64,000 nucleotides of DNA, taken from NCBI RefSeq assembly GCF_001469895.1, contig NZ_LOPY01000021.1, positions 62,001 through 126,000 of the forward strand, written 5' to 3'. The position numbers and the translations under genes were made by a program. The notes beneath the pieces are model-generated. The model ran no database searches and had not been told where the DNA came from. It saw only the letters and a list, made by a program, of their open reading frames with translations. The DNA is from Pseudoalteromonas sp. XI10. GTDB taxonomy: Bacteria > Pseudomonadota > Gammaproteobacteria > Enterobacterales > Alteromonadaceae. Positions 43,596 through 52,903 of this stretch are shown here, piece after piece (the first letter of the stretch is position 1; each line of letters starts with the position of its first letter).

Positions 43596-44963
43596 TTAGC
43601 CAATTTGAATACTGGTAGTAGGGTAGGTCAAAGGTTGGCTGTGCTGGCGAGCAAAACAATAAGCAAACGTTAATGGCCCAACCCGACCTATCAACATCAA
43701 TAGTATGATAATGAGCTGACTAGGCGCACTTAAATCCCCAGTTATACCCCGTGAAAGGCCCACGGTACTCAGTGCCGAAATTGCCTCAAAGGTGATATCA
43801 AGTAATGACCCTTGTTCAAGCTTGGTGATGATCATAATGCTGGTAAAAGCGATAAATAAGTACAGTATCATGACGCTTAGTGCCTTGATCACCAACTTGT
43901 CGCTCAGCTGACGGTTAAACACGGTGACCGTGGTTTGCTGTTTTAAATAGCTGCGCATCGCTAAAATTAGGATCACAAAGGTTCCGAGCTTTATGCCACT
44001 AGCCGTACTGACTGAACCACCGCCAATCACCATCAGCAGCATAGTCAAAAGCGTTGAATCTTGACTCAAACCATCAATCGGTAGGGTATTAAATCCTGCG
44101 GTACGAGGTGTCACCGCTTGAAACCAAGCCGTTAATATTTGCTCAGACGTTGATAGCGGCGCTAATGTCGCCTGATTGGCGTGTTCAAAGAAAAAAATCA
44201 ATATAAATGCGATGCAGTTGAGCATTAAGGTGGCAATTAACACCAGGCGGGTGTTGGTTGATAGTAACGACCAGCGCTTTTGTTTGTAGATATCAATCAG
44301 TACGGTAAACCCTAAGCCGCCGATGATAAATAAGCCTGTGATCACTACGTTTACGGTTATATCGCCTTTGAATGCCGATAAGCTATCGCCGCTTAACGCA
44401 AAGCCCGCATTATTGAACGCCGAAATCGTATAAAACAGGCTATGATAGGCGCTTTTTAGTGCGCCATAGTCATTGAACCAACTAATAAAGAGTAAGCAAA
44501 ATGCCACCGACTCAATCACTAATGAATACACTAAAACATACTTAGCAACCTTGATCACTGAGGTTAAATCGTTGGTGTCGAAAGCGCGGCTGGCTAATAA
44601 GCGTTGCTGTAAGCCTAGAGTTTTTCCTAAACTCAATATTGAAATCACCGCCACGGTCATAAAGCCAATGCCACCGATTTGAATCAGCAGCATGACCACG
44701 CTTTGACCAAATACGCTCAAATCAGTACCCGTGTCGATGACCACCAGCCCTGTTACTGTAACCGCAGAGGTTGCCGTAAATAATGCATCGAGGCAGCTGA
44801 TCGGTTGGGTGCTTGCCATTGGTAGCATAAGCAAGCTTGTGCCGAGCATAATTAACACAATATAGCCGATAGTGAGCACTAAAGGAGGGTTTATTTTTTG
44901 CCGCTTACGGCACTTTACACCGCTAAAATGTTTTGGGTAAACGTTGGCTTGCCAGTTAATCAT
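43596..44963 (-). CDS. ktrB: Potassium uptake channel subunit KtrB-like
   Basis: A 455-residue TrkH/KtrB superfamily membrane protein, with the shorter KtrB length. The four pore loops with their selectivity glycines are visible: TSAVTVTGLVV, NNAGFALSG, PRTAGFNTL and STVGLSRG. KtrB forms the K+ (often Na+-dependent) translocation dimer gated by a KtrA ring. Its ATG overlaps the stop of the upstream KtrA-like gene by 4 bases (ATGA type), showing translational coupling. It is convergent with the RecQ-like gene. Confidence 0.92.
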   Translation of the reverse strand: MINWQANVYPKHFSGVKCRKRQKINPPLVLTIGYIVLIMLGTSLLMLPMASTQPISCLDALFTATSAVTVTGLVVIDTGTDLSVFGQSVVMLLIQIGGIGFMTVAVISILSLGKTLGLQQRLLASRAFDTNDLTSVIKVAKYVLVYSLVIESVAFCLLFISWFNDYGALKSAYHSLFYTISAFNNAGFALSGDSLSAFKGDITVNVVITGLFIIGGLGFTVLIDIYKQKRWSLLSTNTRLVLIATLMLNCIAFILIFFFEHANQATLAPLSTSEQILTAWFQAVTPRTAGFNTLPIDGLSQDSTLLTMLLMVIGGGSVSTASGIKLGTFVILILAMRSYLKQQTTVTVFNRQLSDKLVIKALSVMILYLFIAFTSIMIITKLEQGSLLDITFEAISALSTVGLSRGITGDLSAPSQLIIILLMLIGRVGPLTFAYCFARQHSQPLTYPTTSIQIG

Positions 44964-45619
44964 AATGCACGAAACCGTTTTGCTAATTTAGTTAAGTAAG
45001 TCTTAGAGCCCAGTAGCACCAGACTATCGCCGTGACGCAGTTCGGTGTCGTTAGTCAACTCTGTATTGAAGTAATCATCACGTCGTAGTGTGAGCGGTTT
45101 AATATCGCTATTACGCTCTTTGAGTAGCCAGCCAATTTTGCGACCAGAAAGCTGTAGATCAATGCCTAATTCAACAATAAACGTGGATTGGTTAAGCGGG
45201 AAATATTGATTAACCATTGGGTAGTTAAGCGCTTGCGCAACCCTCACGCCCATTTCTTCTTCAGGGTGAATGATGCGGTCAACGCCAAGTTTACTTAGTA
45301 TTTGATGGTGGCTTTTGGTACAGGCCTTTACCCAAATTTGCTTTACGCCTAAGTTTTTTAAATGCAATACACATAAAATACTGGCTTCAATATTCTCGCC
45401 AATGGCCACCAATACGGCTTGGCAACTGGGTAAATCGAGCCGTGCTAATTGTGTTTCATCACTGGCATCAACCATCACGGTAAAACTGAGTTGGTCGGCA
45501 TAGTGATTAACGGTGCTTTCGCTAATATCGGCAGCACACACTGTATGACCTTGTTTTGAAAGTTCTAAACAGGCGGTTACGCCAAAACGTCCTAATCCGA
45601 TTACTGCAAACTGAGCCAT
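44960..45619 (-). CDS. ktrA: Potassium uptake regulatory subunit KtrA-like (RCK protein)
   Basis: A 219-residue cytoplasmic protein. RCK/TrkA-N domain with the Rossmann start IGLGRFGVTACLELSKQGH, the acidic nucleotide ligand AADI, and a C-terminal TrkA-C domain (~140-219). KtrA octamer rings bind ATP/ADP and gate KtrB. It is the first gene of ktrAB, with a 4-base overlap. It is divergent from a KdpD-like kinase gene across 177 bases that contain tandem 11-bp repeats. A GAGAAAG site precedes ATG 45619. Confidence 0.92.
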   Translation of the reverse strand: MAQFAVIGLGRFGVTACLELSKQGHTVCAADISESTVNHYADQLSFTVMVDASDETQLARLDLPSCQAVLVAIGENIEASILCVLHLKNLGVKQIWVKACTKSHHQILSKLGVDRIIHPEEEMGVRVAQALNYPMVNQYFPLNQSTFIVELGIDLQLSGRKIGWLLKERNSDIKPLTLRRDDYFNTELTNDTELRHGDSLVLLGSKTYLTKLAKRFRAL

Positions 45620-45721
45620 TATCTTTCTCGCTGTTGTGGGTACGCGCTAAATGCTAATGGCAAAAAAACAGAAGTCTTTAGAGAGCTTGAAAGCTTTACA
45701 AAGATTTTATGCCGAGATAAA

Positions 45722-45743
45722 AAAACTTTATAAAAACTTTATA
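45722..45743. promoter_or_regulatory. Tandem 11-bp repeats in the ktrAB / kdpDE-like divergent promoter
   Basis: AAAACTTTATA occurs twice head to tail (45722-45732, 45733-45743), one helical turn apart, the spacing used by OmpR/KdpE-class regulators. Related words AAGCTTTACA and AAGATTTTAT lie at 45691-45710. The KdpE-like protein encoded next door is the natural candidate to bind here. The repeat is seen directly; binding is inferred. Confidence 0.6.
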
Positions 45744-45796
45744 GTGACAAAATTGAAAACCCTTTAATCTAATAGGGACAAACGATAAGTGAAAAG

Positions 45797-47101
45797 ATGA
45801 TGCAGTCAGTATTCAAAATACAGTATTTAAAAGCCGCATTTTTAAGTGTGTTGATGCCACTTGTGGTGGTGCTCGCGATATTTCCGTTTCGAGAACTGTT
45901 TACAACCACCGATATTGTGATGCTACAGCTGCTGTGGGTGACATGGGTTGCGGTGCGCAGTAATCGTCGTGTTGCAGCGCTTACCACCTTAGTGAGTGTT
46001 GCCTGCACGGACTGGTTTTATGTGGTTCCGTATTTTACTTTTCATATCGAAAATATTGAATATGTGGTCACTTTTTTGGTGATGTTGATTGTGGGTTTAG
46101 TGATAAGCCATCTTGCCGGGGAGCTCAATACTAAGGTTCGCGATGTGCAAGCCCATGCAAGTAATAGTCGCTTATTGTATGAGTTAGCAAAAAAACTCAA
46201 TGATCTCGATAGCCTTGAGGAGCAAAAGCAGCTGTTTTTACAAACCATGACCGCGCATTTAAAGGTTGCATGTGACTGGCAGCTAACAGCGTCTAAGCAG
46301 TTTATTTATTTAAACGAACAACAAGCTGAATTTGGCGGTATTGCGTTTACAAAAGCACTTAATGCAGAGCAACAGGCTTTAGCGAATACGGCGTGCTCTT
46401 TACTGTATCAGGTTCAAGAAAAAACCTTATTACGCGAGCAATCTGCGGCGATAAAAGTACAGGCGGAGCTAGAGAGGTCAAAAAACACCTTATTGCGCAG
46501 TTTATCCCATGACTTACGTACGCCATTAGCGACCATTATGGGCGCATCAAGCATGTTGGCTGATGATGATATCCAACTAAGCTCTGAGATTATCAAAGAG
46601 CAAGCTGCTAACATTTATGAGCAAAGTAAAATACTTAACCAGCACTTTGATAAAGTCATGGAGCTCAGTAAAGTTAATAAGTTAGCTGAGAATATTAAAT
46701 GGCAAAAATTGCCCATTTTGACCTTAATTAGCGAGGCAAAATCTCGTCGTCAGCAGCAATTACAGAACTTTAAACTTCACGTTGATGCTCAGCAACAAAG
46801 CATCTGCTTTGGCGATGAAACCCTTCTGGAAATTGCCTTTGCTAATATGCTCGAGAACGCCGCTCGCTACGGAGATGGTTCTGCGAACATGCAATTTATT
46901 GAAACACACAATGAATACCAAATAGTGTTAAGCAATCCTTTTGCGAATAAGCATGAGACCAGTCAAGATGAAGGCGTTGGCTTAGGGAGTGTGATCTGCG
47001 ATGTGGTTGCTAAATGTCATCAAGGGCGCTTTGAATTAACCCTCAATGAGCAGACAAAGCAGGCAACAGCTAAATTAATTTGGAGTAACAGCCGTGGCTA
47101 A
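45797..47101 (+). CDS. KdpD-like sensor kinase lacking the N-terminal KdpD/Usp domains
   Basis: A 434-residue protein. It begins directly with the four-helix DUF4118 membrane domain of KdpD (~10-110), followed by a GAF-like region (~125-215) and the kinase core: SLSHDLRTPLATI (His near 238), an N box MLENAARYG and a short ATPase domain ending ATAKLIWSN. Full-length KdpD is about 900 residues; the K+-sensing N-terminal half is absent. It overlaps the response regulator by 8 bases. Rather than kdpFABC, the neighbours are divergent ktrAB, so it probably regulates that system. Confidence 0.9.
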   Translation: MMQSVFKIQYLKAAFLSVLMPLVVVLAIFPFRELFTTTDIVMLQLLWVTWVAVRSNRRVAALTTLVSVACTDWFYVVPYFTFHIENIEYVVTFLVMLIVGLVISHLAGELNTKVRDVQAHASNSRLLYELAKKLNDLDSLEEQKQLFLQTMTAHLKVACDWQLTASKQFIYLNEQQAEFGGIAFTKALNAEQQALANTACSLLYQVQEKTLLREQSAAIKVQAELERSKNTLLRSLSHDLRTPLATIMGASSMLADDDIQLSSEIIKEQAANIYEQSKILNQHFDKVMELSKVNKLAENIKWQKLPILTLISEAKSRRQQQLQNFKLHVDAQQQSICFGDETLLEIAFANMLENAARYGDGSANMQFIETHNEYQIVLSNPFANKHETSQDEGVGLGSVICDVVAKCHQGRFELTLNEQTKQATAKLIWSNSRG

Positions 47102-47762
47102 TATTTTGGTTTTAGAGGACTCACCGCCTCTGCAAAGTTTTTTAAAAACACTATTAAAAGCCAGTGATCATGAAGTTAGTGTGTGCGCCAAAGGGCTTGA
47201 TGCGTTTGCACTTTTAAGCCAGCAGCAGTTTGATTTAGTGCTGCTTGATTTAGGCTTGCTCGATATGGATGGGCAAGATTGGCTGGTGGAGTTTAGGCAG
47301 TGGAGTCTGCTCCCTGTATTAGTACTTTCTGCACGGGATGGCGAAACAGAAAAAGTCACCGCGCTTGATAACGGCGCCAACGATTATCTAACCAAACCAT
47401 TCAGCGCAAACGAATTACTAGCGCGTATTCGGGTGCTACTTCGCACACAAACAACATCAAGTCTAACGTTGCAATGTGGCGATATTCACATCGACCCGCA
47501 TAAACATGTGGTCCTTAAAGGCGCTGAAGAAGTTAAACTAACTAAAAAAGAGTACGCTATTTTGCTGTTATTATTTCAGCAAAAAGATAAGGTGTTAACG
47601 CATAACGCTATATTATCTGAAGTGTGGGGCGAGCAGTATATTAATCGCCCTGAATACGTGCGTGTACATATTGGTCAGTTGAGGCAAAAGCTTGAACAAA
47701 ATGCGGCAAGCCCTAAACATATCTTAACCGAGCCCGCTGTAGGTTACCGATTAGTAGATTAA
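47094..47762 (+). CDS. KdpE-like OmpR-family response regulator
   Basis: A 222-residue protein. The receiver domain (1-118) has VLEDSP and phospho-acceptor Asp in LVLLDLGLLDMDG, with the conserved LSARD and KPF. The winged-helix DNA-binding domain (~128-222) has LTKKEYAILLLLF and YVRVHIGQLRQKLE...VGYRLVD. It overlaps the KdpD-like kinase by 8 bases, so they form one operon and a cognate pair. Expected targets are the direct repeats upstream of ktrA. Confidence 0.92.
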   Translation: MANILVLEDSPPLQSFLKTLLKASDHEVSVCAKGLDAFALLSQQQFDLVLLDLGLLDMDGQDWLVEFRQWSLLPVLVLSARDGETEKVTALDNGANDYLTKPFSANELLARIRVLLRTQTTSSLTLQCGDIHIDPHKHVVLKGAEEVKLTKKEYAILLLLFQQKDKVLTHNAILSEVWGEQYINRPEYVRVHIGQLRQKLEQNAASPKHILTEPAVGYRLVD

Positions 47763-47851
47763 GCCATCTCTTTCTAACGCTTTAGGTTGAGTTTGTAACT
47801 TAGCTTAGGTACTGTTTTAGGAAATAAAATAATAAAGCGGAAGTCTTTTCA

Positions 47852-48760
47852 TTGGCTATGCATCAAAATACCGAACACGGCATTAGTTCACTGTCGAATA
47901 CCCAGCTTGAAGATGTGATTGCAGAAATAGAGCAGGCCATTGAGTGGCACCAGTCATGGTATAGAAATTTATTAAGGTGTTTAATTGCAGACATACCTGC
48001 AGATGAACAAGACTTAGCAGATAATGCTCATAACCTTTGTCGTTTCGGGCAATGGTTTAATAAGCTACCCGAGCAGAGCATAAATCTTCACCCTTACTTT
48101 TCTGAAATCGCTTGTGCGCATCAAAAGATGCATCAAGGTGCCAAAGTCCTGTTATCGTTAAAAGAAACTAAGTCAGCTATTTCGGTCAATCTATTGGATC
48201 AGTTTCATGCTGATTTAGATAGCTTGCATGAATTATTTGAAACCCTTGTCGATGAATTCTCTGAGCTGCTACACACAAGAGATCCTTTGACGGGGGCATC
48301 GAACCGAACAAACTTAGTTGAAAACCTGCAAAAAGAGCATGAGCTTTGCAAACGTAAATCGCTGAGCTGCGCTCTGATAATGATCGACCTTGATCACTTT
48401 AAGCAAGTGAACGATGAGTTTGGTCATGCTGCGGGTGATAAGGTGTTAATCGCACTTGTTAAATGCATTAAATCTCACTTAAGGAAGTACGATCAATTGT
48501 ATCGCTATGGCGGTGAAGAGTTTTTAGTCTGCTTACCGCAAACAGAGTTTGAAGGTGCCAAATCATTTTCTGAGCGATTAAGAGCAGGTGTTGAAGCTTT
48601 AAAAATTGAAATTGGCAAAGGTAAAGACATTAGTGTTACAGGCTCATTTGGTGTTGTGCTAATAAATGCCGATGACGACATCGAGGCGGCAATCGAAAGG
48701 GCTGACGAAGCCATGTATCAGGCTAAAAAGTCAGGCCGCAATCGAGTGTCTGTGGCTTAA
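47852..48760 (+). CDS. Zinc-sensing diguanylate cyclase (CZB-GGDEF, DgcZ-like)
   Basis: A 302-residue protein. The start is uncertain: TTG 47852 has GGAAG 8 bases ahead, while ATG 47858 is two codons in. The N-terminal CZB domain has the expected zinc ligands His33 (EWHQSW), Cys63 (CRFGQW), His90 and His94 (HQKMH). The C-terminal GGDEF domain has active-site GGEEF and an inhibitory RxxD (RKYD) five residues before it. E. coli DgcZ (YdeH) has this exact layout; zinc binding inhibits its c-di-GMP synthesis. It stands as a single gene, convergent with the methyltransferase gene one base away. Confidence 0.92.
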   Translation: MAMHQNTEHGISSLSNTQLEDVIAEIEQAIEWHQSWYRNLLRCLIADIPADEQDLADNAHNLCRFGQWFNKLPEQSINLHPYFSEIACAHQKMHQGAKVLLSLKETKSAISVNLLDQFHADLDSLHELFETLVDEFSELLHTRDPLTGASNRTNLVENLQKEHELCKRKSLSCALIMIDLDHFKQVNDEFGHAAGDKVLIALVKCIKSHLRKYDQLYRYGGEEFLVCLPQTEFEGAKSFSERLRAGVEALKIEIGKGKDISVTGSFGVVLINADDDIEAAIERADEAMYQAKKSGRNRVSVA

Positions 48761-48761
48761 A

Positions 48762-49457
48762 TTACGCTTTAACACCGGTGAATGCTTTTATTAGCCCTGC
48801 TTGATAGAACGGGTAAACGCCCGTAAAGCCTGACTCGGCAATGATGTTTTCAATGACTTGAGTCTCTCTTAAAGCAACGTCATTTTCATAAGCCTGTTTT
48901 ACTCTTTCTATTTGTTCAAGGCTGACTGCGGCTGATGACATAACACTTAACCAGTGACTAAGCTGCTCTGGGTAAGTGCTGGCACTTTGATTGGCACTTA
49001 AGTCTGCGCTGACAAGTAACCCACCTGGCTTTAAACGTTTGTGAATATCTGCAAAAAATGCCACTCGTTTAGGTTCTTCAATTATAAACTGCGACACTAA
49101 CACGGCTGTTGCCGCATCAAAGGGCATTAAGTTTTTGAGTGAATCTACATAGCCATTATGAAACTGGCAGCGATGTGCAAACCCTGCTTGCGTTAGATTG
49201 TGTTTGCATACTTTGATCATTTCAGTCGAGGGTTCGACAGCGGTGAAGCAGAATGCGGGAAATGCCTGTGCTAAATGCAAAATTTCATTTCCGGTACCCG
49301 CTCCAACGCAGAGAATATGCGCATTGCTTGGCAGTTTGCTGAATAAAGGCGACATCATAAAATACAAGGCCTGGCTAATGGGTGCCATGTTTTGCCACTG
49401 TGAATCGTAATTAGCAGCTTGTTGATCAAATAAGGCGGTGACTTCGTGTTGTTGCAT
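48762..49457 (-). CDS. Class I SAM-dependent methyltransferase
   Basis: A 231-residue cytoplasmic protein with the SAM-binding motif I ILCVGAGTGNEILHLA, the acidic motif II end TAVEPSTEM, motif post-I and the FHNGYVDSL segment. The fold is that of methyltransferase domain 12/25 proteins. Substrate unknown; the neighbours (diguanylate cyclase convergent, acetyltransferase on the same strand 124 bases upstream) give no clue. Confidence 0.85.
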   Translation of the reverse strand: MQQHEVTALFDQQAANYDSQWQNMAPISQALYFMMSPLFSKLPSNAHILCVGAGTGNEILHLAQAFPAFCFTAVEPSTEMIKVCKHNLTQAGFAHRCQFHNGYVDSLKNLMPFDAATAVLVSQFIIEEPKRVAFFADIHKRLKPGGLLVSADLSANQSASTYPEQLSHWLSVMSSAAVSLEQIERVKQAYENDVALRETQVIENIIAESGFTGVYPFYQAGLIKAFTGVKA

Positions 49458-49581
49458 AGTAAAAAACCAATAGGTAACTTTAAGTGTTACATAAGTGGTT
49501 AGCTTACTTTATTTAAAGAAACTTTAAAAGTTACTTAATAGGGCATTCTTTTGTTAGGTTGATTTAAGCAGACTAATTTGC

Positions 49582-50079
49582 TTAATTTTTAGGTTTTAAC
49601 AATGAAAAGAGATGCGCATTAAAGAATTGCTCTTGCTTGAACATCGCGCTTTTTAAAATGGCATCTTGCTCGAAACCTAGCTTTTGTAATAATTTCATTG
49701 AGGCGGGGTTATCCTCACACACATACGCAAACACTCTAACGATATTCGTTTTAGTAAATACCTTTTCGAGTAGCATAGTCGCAGCCTTTGCAGTGATCCC
49801 TTGTTGCCAATACTCTTTTGCCAACCAGTAACCTAACTCGGCCGAGCGATTAAATTCAAATTCACCTTGGAGCACGCTCACGCAACCAATCAATTGATCA
49901 TCTAACGTGATTGCTTTTATAAGCTCACTCTTACTGCCTTCAGTGATCCACCAGTTAGCATCGCTTTCGGTATATGGACTCGGAATTTTACTTGAAAGAA
50001 ACTGAGTGACGTTTGTGTCGTTTAAAATTGAAATTAATTGTTCTGCATCTTGTTGTTGAAAGTCGCGAAGTGAAATCAC
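49582..50079 (-). CDS. GNAT-family N-acetyltransferase (RimJ/RimL type)
   Basis: A 165-residue protein starting at GTG 50079 (no clear ribosome site). The fold order ISLRDFQQQDAEQLISIL, LIGCVSVLQ, AELGYWLAKEYWQQGITAKAA (acetyl-CoA loop) and VFAYVCEDNPASMKLLQKLGF is typical of acetyltransferases acting on ribosomal-protein or other alpha-amines. Exact target unknown. It stands alone, divergent from the exported protein at 50265. Confidence 0.88.
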   Translation of the reverse strand: MISLRDFQQQDAEQLISILNDTNVTQFLSSKIPSPYTESDANWWITEGSKSELIKAITLDDQLIGCVSVLQGEFEFNRSAELGYWLAKEYWQQGITAKAATMLLEKVFTKTNIVRVFAYVCEDNPASMKLLQKLGFEQDAILKSAMFKQEQFFNAHLFSLLKPKN

Positions 50080-50264
50080 AATTGCATCTGTACCTGAAAT
50101 GGTTGTATTTATGGTTTTGTCATTGATAGCAAAGAATGAGAATGGATACTAGAAAATGTTACTTTTAATCACCTTTAATAACGATTTATGCCGCTTAGCT
50201 TTATTGGCAGCCGTTTAGGAACGGTGTATGCTGAATCTAGTTAAAGCTTATCAAAAGGATTGAT

Positions 50265-50672
50265 ATGAAGCGTATTTTACTATTATGTGCAGCGGTTTTT
50301 GCAACCTCTCTACAAGCCAACACAGATGTACTATCGGTGGATCCTGTGATGCTCTCTGGCAGTGCTTTTTCATTTGAGAATGATGCCAAGCGTTACCCTA
50401 AACAAAGCCAGTTTGGCATCGTCCATAGTGTATTAATGAGCAGTGAAAGTGGTCGCCGTTTAGCGGTTGTGACGATTGAGAATAAAGCATCTGGGTCACG
50501 AATTCTTCAGGCTGACCATATTATGGCGCTTTTTGCCGATGGGCGTCGTGTGCATCCTCAAAGTTTTGACGAAGGTATTAAGTTAGATGATGGCGAAAAG
50601 CGTTCTTTGACTTTATCTTTTGGTGAAAACGAATACCCAATTTTAGCGGTATACACGAGTTTAAATGAGTAA
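50265..50672 (+). CDS. Small exported hypothetical protein
   Basis: A 135-residue protein with a Sec signal peptide (1-18, ending LQANT). The mature part looks beta-rich (LAVVTIENKASGSRILQADHIMALFADGRRVHPQ, then RSLTLSFGENEYPILAVYTS), suggesting an Ig-like or beta-sandwich periplasmic protein. Family not recognised. AAAAGGA precedes ATG 50265. It lies 11 bases upstream of the exported beta-propeller gene, and both are exported, so they probably act together. Confidence 0.65.
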   Translation: MKRILLLCAAVFATSLQANTDVLSVDPVMLSGSAFSFENDAKRYPKQSQFGIVHSVLMSSESGRRLAVVTIENKASGSRILQADHIMALFADGRRVHPQSFDEGIKLDDGEKRSLTLSFGENEYPILAVYTSLNE

Positions 50673-50683
50673 AAGGAAGACCT

Positions 50684-51526
50684 ATGAAACTACTGAAGCC
50701 ACTGGCAATTACATTACTTTTAAGCTCACCGTTAAGCTTTGCAGTTGATAGCCAAGACTTTGTTAAAGATAACGTTTTTACCCAAGGCGTTGAAGGGCCA
50801 ACCATGTATAACGGTGCCTTATATGCGGTGAACTATGCCCAGCAAGGAACCATTGGCCGCGTTGATAACATGGGTAAAACATCATTATTTGTGCGGTTGC
50901 CGAATGACAGCGTTGGTAATGGCTTGCAGTTTGACCCACAAGGTAATTTGTTTATTGCCGACTATGTTAACCACAATATTTTAAAAGTACCTGCTGGCAG
51001 CAATAAAGCAGAAGTGTTTGCCCATAATAGTAAAATGAATCAACCCAATGACATTGCTATTACCAAAAATGGGGCGCTGTTTGCCAGTGACCCTAACTGG
51101 GCGAACGAAACGGGTCAGCTGTGGCGTATAAATGCGGATGGCAGCACCCATTTACTCGAAAAAAACATGGGGACTACCAATGGGGTGGCGGTTAATAACG
51201 ACAACACTAAGCTTTATGTGAACGAGAGTGTGCAGCGAATTGTTTGGCAGTACGATTTAGATGACAACTTAAACATTAGTAATAAAAAAGCTTTGATTAA
51301 GTTTGCTGACCATGGCTTAGATGGCATGCGCGTTAATAATCAAGGGCATGTGTTTATTACTCGTTATGGCGCAGGGAAAGTGCTTGAAGTCTCGCCTACC
51401 GGCAAGCTCTTAAATAGCTATCAATTAAAAGGCCAGCATCCAACGAATTTGGCTTTCAACGAGACGCAAAACAAAGTGTATGTCACCATGCAAAAGCGCG
51501 GAGCAATAGAAGTCATTGAGCTTTAG
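50684..51526 (+). CDS. Exported SMP-30/gluconolactonase-like beta-propeller
   Basis: A 280-residue protein with a signal peptide (1-20, ending FAVDS). Repeated blades with GNLFIADYVNHNILKV, GALFASDPN, TTNGVAVNNDNTKLYVNES and GQVFIT-type motifs match the SMP-30/gluconolactonase superfamily, calcium-dependent lactonases and related propellers. The metal ligands cannot be assigned with certainty from sequence alone. Export suggests a periplasmic or secreted lactonase. AAAAGGA precedes the ATG. The stop overlaps the convergent HhH gene stop by 4 bases. Confidence 0.82.
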   Translation: MKLLKPLAITLLLSSPLSFAVDSQDFVKDNVFTQGVEGPTMYNGALYAVNYAQQGTIGRVDNMGKTSLFVRLPNDSVGNGLQFDPQGNLFIADYVNHNILKVPAGSNKAEVFAHNSKMNQPNDIAITKNGALFASDPNWANETGQLWRINADGSTHLLEKNMGTTNGVAVNNDNTKLYVNESVQRIVWQYDLDDNLNISNKKALIKFADHGLDGMRVNNQGHVFITRYGAGKVLEVSPTGKLLNSYQLKGQHPTNLAFNETQNKVYVTMQKRGAIEVIEL

Positions 51527-51756
51527 CCTTGCTTTGCTCGCGTAATCGCGGCGGTGATTGCCGCTTTTGCTTGCGGACTATTTTGCCAACAACTTGAATG
51601 CAACATCGACGCGACTCGCTCAGCAATGGTGTTGGTATCAAACCCGGCTAACTCCTCAAACGATTCAATACCAATTTCTTCAAACCGTTTTATTACCGTT
51701 GGCCCCACACCTTTGAGTGCTAAAAGGGCGCAGCGCTCTTGCTCGTTAAATGGCAT
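51523..51756 (-). CDS. Small helix-hairpin-helix protein
   Basis: A 77-residue protein whose core ALKGVGPTVIKRFEEIGIESFEELAG is a clear helix-hairpin-helix, as used for sequence-nonspecific DNA contact. The C-terminal SSCWQNSPQAKAAI resembles the tail of the Cdd1/pathogenicity-locus HhH family (tentative). The start overlaps the 3' end of the membrane-protein gene upstream by 11 bases, so the two are co-transcribed. Confidence 0.7.
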   Translation of the reverse strand: MPFNEQERCALLALKGVGPTVIKRFEEIGIESFEELAGFDTNTIAERVASMLHSSCWQNSPQAKAAITAAITRAKQG

Positions 51757-52741
51757 TTGTTCGTTCCTTGTTCATTGCGTTTATAAAATGATGAGGGTTA
51801 TCTAGGCCTAGAAAAACAGTGTTGATATCTCCAATAGGCTCAATGAGCGTGATTTTAATATTCGGGTAGCCAGAGTAGTTGTAACGTTTGATTGTGCGTG
51901 CGCGTGCAATGAAGTCGGAATTAAAATCAATAGTTTTGATATTTGCTAAAGCAATATTGTAAGCAGGATATAGCCCGTAGCGGATAATGAGTTGCGCTTT
52001 ACTAATTGAAACAGGACGCTTTGCGACCGCCCGGTACTCTGCAATGAAGAATAAAAGGCTAAAAATAGTTAAACCAGTGATAATGTTTGCTGCTAATGAT
52101 GACCACACAAAGTGTAAAAATAAGTGCATCATGGGCAGTTCTAAAAAGATAATAAAAATAAAGCTAAGTAAGTTTGCTTGTGCGCCATCTTTATTATGAT
52201 AGTTAAAATGTTGTTCACCAGTGAAATAACTAGGTTTAAGGTGTTTAGCGTAAAACAAGAAAGCCCACATCCTTGTTTCGAAGCATAAAAAGTTTGCAAT
52301 AGCACTTTGTTTAAAAAGCTTTTTTATTGGCCGCTCAATAGCTATATCTGGATCTGTCTGCTGGCTTAGAGCAGATTTTATTGCTAGATACACAGTAATA
52401 AGAGCGCTTAGTTCTAAAATTACAATCAAAGCTAAAAGCCCGTAACGACCTTGTTCTAAGTAATTCATTAAAAACTTGTTTTGCTCAGGAATGATGTAAC
52501 TTCCCACTAAAATAGCGATTGAGCACAACATTAATGCTTTTAAAGCCGCTTCTTTCTTACTTTTAATTAATATTAGGCAAAGCACAGGTAATACTATCAG
52601 TGCATCAAGTAGGTATAACCATTCAAAGTTAGCATTTCCAAAGTCATTTAGAGGATGCTTTCCCTGATAATAAATACCCCAAAAAAGGCTAATACTAATT
52701 AGAAAAATAAATGGAATTTTTGACTTTATTGATTTGAGCAT
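51746..52741 (-). CDS. Polytopic membrane protein, function unknown
   Basis: A 331-residue inner-membrane protein with about six to seven hydrophobic segments (near 10-24, 43-58, 68-84, 103-122, 185-205, 213-235), followed by a soluble basic C-terminal domain (~240-331) containing NIKTIDFNSDFIARARTIKRY, PH-domain-like in feel. Not recognised. It is unusually A/T-rich compared with its neighbours. The HhH gene overlaps its end. Confidence 0.65.
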   Translation of the reverse strand: MLKSIKSKIPFIFLISISLFWGIYYQGKHPLNDFGNANFEWLYLLDALIVLPVLCLILIKSKKEAALKALMLCSIAILVGSYIIPEQNKFLMNYLEQGRYGLLALIVILELSALITVYLAIKSALSQQTDPDIAIERPIKKLFKQSAIANFLCFETRMWAFLFYAKHLKPSYFTGEQHFNYHNKDGAQANLLSFIFIIFLELPMMHLFLHFVWSSLAANIITGLTIFSLLFFIAEYRAVAKRPVSISKAQLIIRYGLYPAYNIALANIKTIDFNSDFIARARTIKRYNYSGYPNIKITLIEPIGDINTVFLGLDNPHHFINAMNKERTNAI

Positions 52742-52831
52742 AGCATCTTCCTTGCACTTCTATTGCCTATATCTTAAACAATAATCTATTCACTGTCCCT
52801 TTTTTATTGTTGATATAATTATTGCCTGTTT

Positions 52832-52864
52832 AAAATAAAAAAGCGCACCGGGCAGGGTGCGCTT
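52832..52864 (-). terminator. Intrinsic terminator of the second TonB receptor gene
   Basis: AAGCGCACC (52841-52849) and GGTGCGCTT (52856-52864) form a perfect 9-bp stem with a 6-base loop. On the minus strand a T-rich run follows (52832-52840). It lies 39 bases after the receptor stop. Confidence 0.9.
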
Positions 52865-52903
52865 GAGGGGATCAATCCTGTGTAGCTAAAACAGTAGGAT
52901 TAA

